Shown here one piece after another: positions 1 to 7,244 of a stretch of 7,244 nt of DNA (positions are counted from its first letter, which is position 1; the number at the start of each line of letters is the position of its first letter). The notes beneath the pieces are model-generated. The model saw nothing but the letters and a program-made list of their open reading frames with translations, did not search any database and was not told the origin of the DNA. This DNA comes from Alphaproteobacteria bacterium (GTDB lineage Bacteria; Pseudomonadota; Alphaproteobacteria; VGEJ01): positions 1 to 7,244 of the forward strand of contig VGEJ01000130.1 of assembly GCA_016869335.1 (NCBI GenBank), in the 5' to 3' direction. Both the position numbers and the translations under genes were made by a program.

Positions 1-2
1 GG

Positions 3-19
3 GCCGGCCTCAAGCCGGC
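3..19. terminator. Small GC hairpin, possible end of an upstream gene
   Basis: GCCGGC (3-8) and GCCGGC (14-19) form a six-base-pair stem with a five-base loop. No T-run follows, so an intrinsic terminator is only weakly supported. It lies upstream of the secA promoter and could belong to a gene outside the window. Confidence 0.2.
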
Positions 20-42
20 ACCCGCCGGCGCCGCCCGCGTTG

Positions 43-71
43 TTGACACACTTCGGCCCCGGTCCTATGTG
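43..71 (+). promoter_or_regulatory. Probable sigma70-type promoter of secA
   Basis: A perfect -35 hexamer TTGACA (43-48) is followed by a 17-base spacer and TATGTG (66-71) as a -10 with the T, A and third-position T conserved. Transcription would start near 78, giving a leader of about 30 bases before the secA ATG at 109. The spacing and position fit a housekeeping promoter; no start site has been measured. Confidence 0.6.
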
Positions 72-96
72 TCGCTGAGCCCCTGCCCGCAGATCC

Positions 97-100
97 AAGG
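97..100 (+). promoter_or_regulatory. Ribosome binding site of secA
   Basis: AAGG (97-100) lies 8 bases before the ATG at 109. It is a short but well-placed Shine-Dalgarno match and supports this start, as does the conserved N-terminus MLGKLARQLFG. Confidence 0.5.
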
Positions 101-108
101 CGTCGTGA

Positions 109-2829
<2,721 letters not shown>

Positions 2830-2854
2830 CCCGACGGGCGCTGCGCGTACGGCT

Positions 2855-3280
2855 TCAGGATTCGGCGCGGTCCCCCTCACGCGGCAGAAGACGGCTAAGC
2901 CCGGCCAGCGCGGCAATGGCACCGAGGAGGAGAAGCCCGCTTTCCGGTTCAGGCACCTTTGCGATCTCAAGCAGTTCGACCCGGAACGCCGGCTCGAAAT
3001 TGGCGTCGATCTCCTCTTCGATCAGGACAAGGCCGGTGCCCGGCGTATAGTACTTGAACTCGCGCAGGAGCGGGTCGAGCTCGGTCGACTCGAAGTTCTC
3101 CAACACATTGCCGAAGTCGCCGAGCGCGATGCTCACCGTATCATCGAGCGCCACCACGAGCGCCTGATCGAGCGCGCCGTCGGCCCCCTCGTCTGCCATA
3201 TCACGGCGCATCGGGTCCAGTTTACCACTGCACCCGCCACGGCGGCGCGCCCTTGCGCCCGACGTCGCTCTATGAGTCAA
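2855..3280 (-). CDS. C-terminal fragment of a secreted protein with PEP-CTERM-like sorting tail
   Basis: The 141-residue frame ends with a PEP-CTERM-like signal: VPEP at 109-112, a hydrophobic segment (about 115-129), then R130 and a basic R134. Such tails are processed by an exosortase in Gram-negative bacteria. Before it, residues 40-90 (ALDDTVSIALGDFGNVLENF, then FKYYTPGTGLVLIEEE) resemble the end of a family I recall as reading "...VPYGTF-N-L-T...PLEPG..E.KYYAPGVGLVLE". That family has a signal peptide and about 150-250 further residues upstream, and none are present here. The first ~24 residues are basic and low-complexity and look non-homologous; an internal Met24 (3211) is an alternative start. 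I infer a 5'-truncated remnant, though the rest of the frame is undamaged. It is convergent with secA, with a 25-base gap. The upstream part has been replaced by the divergent fragment at 3272-3471. Confidence 0.55.
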   Translation of the reverse strand: MTHRATSGARARRRGGCSGKLDPMRRDMADEGADGALDQALVVALDDTVSIALGDFGNVLENFESTELDPLLREFKYYTPGTGLVLIEEEIDANFEPAFRVELLEIAKVPEPESGLLLLGAIAALAGLSRLLPREGDRAES

Positions 3281-3471
3281 TGCGGGAGCAGCGAGATCGT
3301 TGTGCCGATCATAAAGCGACTGGAACGGCAGTTACCGAACCCACCTCTGGCCGAGGCGGTGTGCGAGTTCCGGTTTATTTCAGGGCAGTCTCGATCGATG
3401 CGGACATCACCGATATGACCGTACCAGCGCTGCCGAATACGGAACGCGCCCTGACCGACTTGTTCCCATAG
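3272..3471 (+). pseudogene. Frameshifted N-terminal remnant of a TIGR04255-like protein
   Basis: From ATG 3272 the frame reads into RQLPNPPLAEAVCEFRF (residues 19-35), which strongly resembles the N-terminal signature "NPP.vEAvcEfRF" of TIGR04255, a sporadically distributed family of roughly 250 residues with no firm function. That frame stops at TGA 3416-3418 after 48 residues. The expected continuation, "D-TvP.l.y..l.d.FP", appears in the frame one base back as DMTVPALPNTERALTDLFP, ending at TAG 3469-3471. The switch happens around 3385-3400 and fits a one-base loss. Nothing of the remaining ~200 residues follows; ampG begins 14 bases later. I see one frameshift plus a 3' truncation, so a dead remnant. 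The family call rests on a short motif from memory. The region overlaps the first codons of the divergent fragment by nine bases. Confidence 0.55.
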
Positions 3472-3484
3472 AGTCTGCCGCACC

Positions 3485-4837
3485 GTGGCTTGGCCAGAAC
3501 CAGCCTCACGACCGACGCGGCTCTGGGAAGGGTTCGCGGTCTACCGCGAGCCGCGGGTCATCGCGCTCGTCTTTCTCGGCTTTTCCTCGGGTCTGCCGCT
3601 CGGGCTCACCGGACAGACGCTCGCGGTGTGGCTGAGCGAAGAGGGGCTCTCGCTTACCGCCATCGGCCTGTTCGCGCTCGTCGGCCTGCCCTACGTGCTC
3701 AAGTTCCTGTGGGCGCCGGCGCTCGATGCCATCCGCGTGCCCTGGCTCGGCCGCCGCTTCGGGCGCCGCCGCGGCTGGCTGCTCCTGACCCAGGGTGCCC
3801 TGCTCCTCGCCGTGCTCGGGCTCGGGCTCACCGACCCCAAGGAGAGCCTCGCCCTCACGGCCGCGCTCGCGCTCGTCGTCGCGTTCTGCTCGGCGAGCCA
3901 GGACATCGCCGTGGATGCCTTCCGCGTCGAGAGCCTGGAGCCGAGCCAGTACGGCGCCGGCATGGCGACCTACACGCTCGGCTACCGGGTGGCGATGCTG
4001 GTGGCGACCTTCGTCGCCTTCGAGCTCGCGAGCCTGTTCCAGGCGGCCGGCGCCGCCGGCTCCACTGGCTGGAGCCTGACCTACGCGGTGATGGCGGCGC
4101 TGGTGGTGATCGGCGCGGTCACCGTGCTCGCCTCGCGCGAACCGGCCGAGCCGGTCGCCCCGGCGGTCACCGCGCCGGCCGGGGCCGCCCCGGTCCGTGC
4201 GTTGGGCCGCAACCGCACCGCCGTGGTCGGCCCGTTCAGCGACTTCCTCAAACGCGAGGATTGGCTCCTCATCCTCCTGTTTGTGGTGCTGTTCAAGTTC
4301 GCCGATGCCTTCGCCGGCATCATGACCGCGCCCTTCGTGCTCGACCTCGGGTTTGACAAGACCGACTACGGCCGCATCGTCAAGGTGTTCGGCCTGATTG
4401 CAACGCTCGCCGGGGGCTTCGCCGGCGGCGCCGTGTTCCGCCGCTTCGGTGCCATCCCGAGTCTGTGGCTTGCCGCCCTCGTCCAGATCGCCTCGAACCT
4501 CATGTTCGTGCTGCAGGCCGGCGCGGGCGCCGATCACGGCCTCCTGGTTGCCACCATCGGCATCGAGAACCTGGCGGGCGGGTTCGGCTCCGTCATCTTC
4601 GTCGCCTACTTGAGCGCGCTCTGCACCAACCGCGCCTACACCGCCACCCAGTACGCGCTCCTCTCCGCGCTCGCCGCGGTCGGGCGGACCGTGCTTTCGG
4701 CCTCGGCCGGCTGGTTCGCGGCCGAGCTCGGCTGGGTGAGCTTCTTCCTTATGACCATGGTCGCGGGCGTGCCGGGGCTGGTGCTGCTGTGGTGGATCGC
4801 GCGGGCGCAGGCGCTCCCCACGGTGGTGCAGCGCTGA
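3485..4837 (+). CDS. ampG: AmpG-family muropeptide permease (MFS)
   Basis: AmpG imports anhydromuropeptides (GlcNAc-anhMurNAc and its peptides) across the inner membrane for peptidoglycan recycling and, where AmpR/AmpC exist, beta-lactamase induction. The 450 residues are mostly hydrophobic with about 12 membrane segments. Family wording includes FLGFSSGLPLGLTGQTLAVW (30-49), GLPYVLKFLWAPALD (67-81), the basic loop LGRRFGRRRGWLLLTQ (88-103) and SASQDIAVDAFRVE (136-149). A proline/alanine-rich cytoplasmic loop (about 217-255) separates the two halves. The GTG at 3485 is the only upstream start available: the frame has a stop at 3452-3454 and no ATG, GTG or TTG between. The ribosome site is poor (AGAG, 3470-3473). 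The upstream 200 bases are a degraded foreign fragment, so its native promoter may be lost or lie within that DNA. It is convergent with the DMT gene, five bases apart. Confidence 0.93.
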   Translation: MAWPEPASRPTRLWEGFAVYREPRVIALVFLGFSSGLPLGLTGQTLAVWLSEEGLSLTAIGLFALVGLPYVLKFLWAPALDAIRVPWLGRRFGRRRGWLLLTQGALLLAVLGLGLTDPKESLALTAALALVVAFCSASQDIAVDAFRVESLEPSQYGAGMATYTLGYRVAMLVATFVAFELASLFQAAGAAGSTGWSLTYAVMAALVVIGAVTVLASREPAEPVAPAVTAPAGAAPVRALGRNRTAVVGPFSDFLKREDWLLILLFVVLFKFADAFAGIMTAPFVLDLGFDKTDYGRIVKVFGLIATLAGGFAGGAVFRRFGAIPSLWLAALVQIASNLMFVLQAGAGADHGLLVATIGIENLAGGFGSVIFVAYLSALCTNRAYTATQYALLSALAAVGRTVLSASAGWFAAELGWVSFFLMTMVAGVPGLVLLWWIARAQALPTVVQR

Positions 4838-4842
4838 TCCGC

Positions 4843-5796
4843 TCACGCCGGCGGCGGCGGGCGCTCGACTGTCCGCGAGCGCATCGCGGGGACGACGACG
4901 ACGATGGTGAGCGCCCCGCACACCAGCACCAGCGCCAAGAGATCGATCGCCCGCAGCGGCTCATCGAGCGCGAGGTTGCCGGTGATCACGCTGATCACCG
5001 GGATCGCGAGGAGCCCGACGCTGGCGATCTGGACGGGCGCCAGCGTCAGGACCTTGAACCACGCCCACAGACCGAGGATGCTCGAGATCACGCCGTAGCC
5101 GACGGCCGCCGCGACATCGCCGCGCATGGTAAGGAGCTCGCCGATGGGGTGGTCGATCACCGCGACGGCGGCCACCGGCATCGCGCCGAACAGCGTCTGC
5201 CACGCGGTCAGCACGAGCGCCGACATCCCCCACGCCACGCGCTGGGTGATGACGCCGCCGGCGCCCCACGCCATGCTCGCGCCGATCACCAGGAGCGTAC
5301 CGATGGGCGCCGCGCCGAGGCTCGCCGCCTCTGGTCCGACCAGGAGCGCGATCCCGCACAGGCCGAGCCCGAGGCCGACGAACTGCGCGGCGTCCAGGCG
5401 GATGCCAAGGAACATGGTGCCGAGCACGGTCGACCACAGCGGCATCGTGTACATCAGGATGGCCGCGTGCCCCGAGCCGATGATGCGCAGCCCGTAGGCC
5501 GCGAGCATGTTGGTGGCGGCGGTCGAGAGCAGGCCGTTGGCGATGAGGGGAAGGAGGAGTCGTGGGGGAAACGCGATCCCATCGCGCCGGGCGAGCGCGA
5601 TCGCGAACAGGCCAAGCGCTGAGAGCACCGTCGTGCACAGTCGGTAGACCCACGGATCGAGCGCCATCAGCGCGATCTTCTGTATCGGCCACGAGATGCC
5701 CCACATCGCGGTGATCGCGGCGAGGAGGCCAAGGCCCAGGGCGGGTATCGCCGTGGCCGCGTTGACGCGGACGGTCATCGATCTGGCAAGACGCAC
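4843..5796 (-). CDS. DMT-superfamily (EamA-type) permease, substrate unknown
   Basis: This 317-residue protein has the ten-helix, two-repeat layout of drug/metabolite transporters that carry EamA domains. Helix 1 holds the typical LLAAITAMWGISWPIQKIAL (24-43). The first half ends near LVGPEAASLG (152-161). The second half starts at IGTLLVIGASMAWGAGGVIT (165-184) and ends with the hydrophobic VLVCGALTIVVVVP (290-303) and a charged, proline-rich tail (306-317). Family members export amino acids, metabolites or toxic compounds; nothing here picks a substrate. The GTG at 5796 gives a short basic leader; ATG 5778 (Met7) is an equally good start, and neither has a clear ribosome site. It follows the VOC gene on the same strand after 81 bases, with a candidate promoter of its own in the gap. 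The frame is undamaged. Confidence 0.9.
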   Translation of the reverse strand: MRLARSMTVRVNAATAIPALGLGLLAAITAMWGISWPIQKIALMALDPWVYRLCTTVLSALGLFAIALARRDGIAFPPRLLLPLIANGLLSTAATNMLAAYGLRIIGSGHAAILMYTMPLWSTVLGTMFLGIRLDAAQFVGLGLGLCGIALLVGPEAASLGAAPIGTLLVIGASMAWGAGGVITQRVAWGMSALVLTAWQTLFGAMPVAAVAVIDHPIGELLTMRGDVAAAVGYGVISSILGLWAWFKVLTLAPVQIASVGLLAIPVISVITGNLALDEPLRAIDLLALVLVCGALTIVVVVPAMRSRTVERPPPPA

Positions 5797-5807
5797 TCTG
5801 GATATGC

Positions 5808-5823
5808 CCCGCGGCGCCGCGGG
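5808..5823. repeat. 16-base perfect palindrome in the VOC-DMT spacer
   Basis: CCCGCGGCGCCGCGGG is its own reverse complement. It overlaps a tandem pair of GGCGCCGCG (5813-5821 and 5822-5830). It lies between the candidate DMT start site (about 5824) and the GTG at 5796, so it would fall in the mRNA leader or could be an operator. GC-rich composition makes such palindromes less surprising. Confidence 0.5.
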
Positions 5824-5830
5824 CGCCGCG

Positions 5831-5860
5831 ATTATGCCGCCGCGCGGGGCGCCCCGTCCA
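5831..5860 (-). promoter_or_regulatory. Candidate promoter of the DMT permease gene
   Basis: Reading the minus strand, TGGACG (5860-5855; four of six against TTGACA) and CATAAT (5836-5831; five of six against TATAAT) are 18 bases apart. A start near 5824 would give a leader of roughly 28 to 46 bases, depending on which start codon is used. The A+T-rich hexamer stands out in a very GC-rich spacer. Confidence 0.35.
5845..5856. repeat. 12-base perfect palindrome inside the candidate promoter spacer
   Basis: CGGGGCGCCCCG is self-complementary and sits between, and partly over, the candidate -35 and -10 elements of the DMT promoter. It could be a repressor site or part of a weak transcription stop after the VOC gene; there is no T-run on either strand. 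Confidence 0.4.
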
Positions 5861-5877
5861 TGGCGGCGGCGGCACGT

Positions 5878-6369
5878 TCAGGCGCCGGCCGCGGTGGTCT
5901 TGCTCGATTGCCAGTTGGCCAGCCCGGCATGGACCTCCTCGGTGCTCGCCGCCGCCGGATCATGACCGGGCCGCTTCGCCGTCAGCTCGATGACATAGCC
6001 GTTGGGGTCGCGGAAGTAGATTGAGTCGATGAAGCCGTGGTCGGCGATGCCACGAACCTCGATGTCCGCCGCCTTGCCCTTGGCGAACATGGCGCGGAGG
6101 TCCTCGGCGCTCACTTCGAGCGCGATGTGGAGGTCGTAGTCGTGCTGCTTCTTGAACGCGAAGGGGGCGTCGGGCACCTCGAAGAAGGCGAGACACGAGC
6201 CGTCGTCGAGCGCATAGAAGGTGTGGAGTGCCCTGGTCCTGCGCCCGGTCTTGGTCTCGCTGATCTCGAACGCCTGGACCAGGGGCAGGCCGAGAAAGTC
6301 CTCGTAGAACCGCCGTGTCTACTCAGAGTCGCGGCAGCGATACGCGTTGTGGTGGAGCCCCTTGATCAT
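5878..6369 (-). pseudogene. VOC/glyoxalase-fold protein gene with in-frame amber at codon 17
   Basis: Read from ATG 6369, the frame encodes a 163-codon vicinal-oxygen-chelate protein: MIKGLHHNAYRCRDSE, then TAG (6321-6319), then TRRFYEDFLGLPLVQAFEIS and onward in frame. It ends with the second module IYFRDPNGYVIELTAKR (117-133). Likely metal ligands are H7, H81 (in DLHIALE) and E129. VOC enzymes are metal-dependent lyases, isomerases or dioxygenases; the reaction here is not predictable. The start is firm: AGGAGG lies five bases upstream. In homologues I recall, codon 17 is Glu or Gln, so one base change (GAG or CAG to TAG) explains the stop. A later GTG (6177, codon 65) could restart translation but has no ribosome site and would lose the first module with H7. 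I infer a recent single-mutation pseudogene. The rest is well conserved, and sequencing error or amber suppression is not excluded. Confidence 0.85.
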
Positions 6370-6374
6370 GCCGT

Positions 6375-6380
6375 CCTCCT
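6375..6380 (-). promoter_or_regulatory. Strong Shine-Dalgarno of the VOC gene
   Basis: The minus strand reads AGGAGG, then five bases, then ATG (6369-6367). This is the best ribosome binding site in the window. It fixes the true start of the VOC gene upstream of the amber codon, showing that the TAG lies inside the coding region. Confidence 0.8.
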
Positions 6381-6589
6381 GCGCCGACCAGGATACGACT
6401 CAGGCGCTCGCGACACCAGACCAGCGTCCGCCTCGGCGTCCTGTGCTTCCACGCCATCGGCGTGTGACCACGGGGCAGACTGCGGAGGAGGAACCGGAGC
6501 TTGCGACCCTGGCCCGAGGCGGTCGGATACAGTCCTTCACGCTTTCAGCGACTGTTCAAGGCGGCCTGACGAACGCGGCGACCGTGGCG
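6381..6589. other. Intergenic stretch, no recognisable content
   Basis: Between the VOC ribosome site and the oxygenase remnant, frames on both strands were read. None shows a family motif, and the open frames present are low-complexity Arg/Pro/Thr-rich, typical of GC-rich non-coding DNA. No tRNA, repeat or convincing promoter was found. Confidence 0.5.
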
Positions 6590-6796
6590 ATGGATGAGGC
6601 CGATGATCGCGCCAGGCGGTTCCCCGCGTTCGATTGGATCGCGGCGATCAGGTCGCTCGACGAGAGGGGTCACGCCACGCTGAAGGAAGTGCTCACGCCG
6701 GCGTGGGTGCGGCGACGCCCGGTCCTGGTGCGCAGGTGCGGAACGTTCCGGTCGCGCGTAGTCATCGCGCGCCATGGCTTTGGCGAGGACGAGTAG
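6590..6796 (+). pseudogene. N-terminal remnant of a 2OG-Fe(II) oxygenase
   Basis: From ATG 6590 the 68 residues contain AFDWIAAIRSLDERGHATLK (13-32), LTPA (35-38) and FRSRVVIARHGFGEDE (53-68), then TAG (6794-6796). This order matches the start of a bacterial 2OG-Fe(II) oxygenase family of about 230 residues (I recall PF09859), in which a "DW..l...Ld..Gya.lp.lLt" segment is followed by "FRS.VvMARHGFG.GEY.YFaYPLP". After the stop the frame still reads TSFDYPAV, so homology seems to continue a few residues; a Tyr codon changed to TAG would explain the stop. The Fe-binding HxD...H core, further downstream in the family, is absent: by about 6820 the sequence is something else. Residues 39-52 are unusually arginine-rich and may be degraded. 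There is no ribosome site at 6590, so the exact start is uncertain. Not functional as it stands. Confidence 0.6.
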
Positions 6797-6797
6797 A

Positions 6798-7243
6798 CTA
6801 GCTTCGACTACCCGGCTGTTTCGGCGCAGCGGTGGGTTCGCGGCCCCGGGACGGTGGCCGTCCCGACGAAGCGGGCTTCGGCGCCGGCCCTCGGATCCGG
6901 GTCGCGGCAGGCGCAGGGGCAACCGCGCGGCCCATGATGGCGTCCCGAAATGCTGGCATCGCGGTGGCGGCGGCACAGAAGGCGCGGGCGAAGACGGCGC
7001 TGCCGAGATCGCGGAAGTGGCTCGAGTCGGCATAGTGTGCGGCATCGCCCGGCACCGCGTCGCTGAGATCGACGAGCAGCGCTCTGGTACGCCCTGCCAC
7101 CTCGCCGACGACACGGTTTACTCCTGATGCAGCGCCAGGTTGTCCGCGATCGTTAGGTGCGGCATCTAGAGCACGCTTGTCATGGCGGCGCGCAGCCGCT
7201 CCAGCCCGCGTTCATCGGGCCGAACCCGGGTCCCAGCCTGGAT
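6798..7243 (-). pseudogene. C-terminal remnant of an SGNH/GDSL-type hydrolase, truncated by window edge
   Basis: Read from 7243, the frame gives IQAGTRVRPDERGLERLRAA, MTSVL, TAG (7168-7166), then MPHLTIADNLALHQE and TAA (7120-7118). The family-like continuation VNRVVGEVAGRTRALLVDLS is in another frame, and the joint at 7121 is exactly where loss of one G (CAGGAG-GTAAAC) would shift it. The second frame continues VPGDAAHYADSSHFRDLGSA, whose DSSH (7028-7017) is the Asp-x-x-His of SGNH hydrolase block V, followed by the usual final helix. SGNH enzymes are Ser-Asp-His esterases or lipases; the Ser block would lie outside the window. The family-like part ends near 6925, and the proline/arginine-rich tail to 6798 is probably not original. 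With one amber, one frameshift and possible 3' alteration I infer a pseudogene. A GTG at 7100 would start the last 100 residues but lacks the catalytic serine region. Confidence 0.6.
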
Positions 7244-7244
7244 C

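Noticed and set aside
4838..4842. Shared terminator between the convergent ampG and DMT genes
   Set aside because: The gap is five bases and no hairpin with a T-run was found in or next to it.
3506..4921. 471-codon minus-strand open frame opposite ampG
   Set aside because: Composition is Gly/Arg/Glu/His-rich low complexity, typical of the antisense of a GC-rich membrane protein gene.
4465..5622. 385-codon plus-strand frame running through the end of ampG and across the DMT gene
   Set aside because: It overlaps two well-supported genes, and its peptide is Arg/Asp/His-rich with no motif.
6319..6321. Pyrrolysine insertion at the VOC amber codon
   Set aside because: No CUA tRNA or pyl gene is visible, VOC proteins are not known pyrrolysine proteins, and one base change from Glu or Gln explains the codon.
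6347..6796. 149-codon plus-strand frame taken as one intact protein
   Set aside because: Only residues from the ATG at 6590 onward show family similarity; the first 81 codons overlap the start and ribosome site of the VOC gene and are low complexity.

Overview
The window reads as high-GC chromosomal DNA from an alphaproteobacterium. The main support is the first gene, a full-length SecA whose wording (AKRTLGQRHFDVQLLGG, RNFEIRKNLLKFDDVMNDQR) and C-terminal zinc tail match alphaproteobacterial SecA as I recall it. All assignments come from recognition of family motifs; no search was run.

Layout. Bases 1-108 are a leader with a good sigma70-type promoter. Bases 109-2829 (+) are intact secA. 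Bases 2830-3484 are a scar-like stretch with two gene fragments in divergent orientation: on the minus strand the C-terminal end of a secreted protein with a PEP-CTERM-like tail (2855-3280), and on the plus strand the first ~60 residues of a TIGR04255-like protein, frameshifted and cut off (3272-3471). Bases 3485-4837 (+) are an AmpG-type muropeptide permease. Five bases later, convergent, is a DMT/EamA-type permease (4843-5796, -). An 81-base GC-rich spacer with palindromes and a plausible promoter separates it from a VOC (glyoxalase-fold) gene (5878-6369, -). That gene has a strong ribosome binding site but an amber codon at codon 17. The right end is eroded: the N-terminal part of a 2OG-Fe(II) oxygenase (6590-6796, +, stopped by TAG) and the C-terminal part of an SGNH/GDSL hydrolase (about 6798-7243, -, with one TAG and one frameshift) abut each other in convergent orientation.

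How the genes relate. secA (protein export) and ampG (cell-wall recycling) are housekeeping envelope genes; the DMT permease has no predictable substrate. I see no operon linking them and no multi-gene novel system. The notable feature is the number of broken genes (five of eight coding loci are truncated or interrupted) around three intact genes. Every in-frame point interruption is TAG, while the intact genes end in TGA. Gene decay is the simplest explanation. Sequencing or assembly error, and less likely amber readthrough, remain to be excluded.
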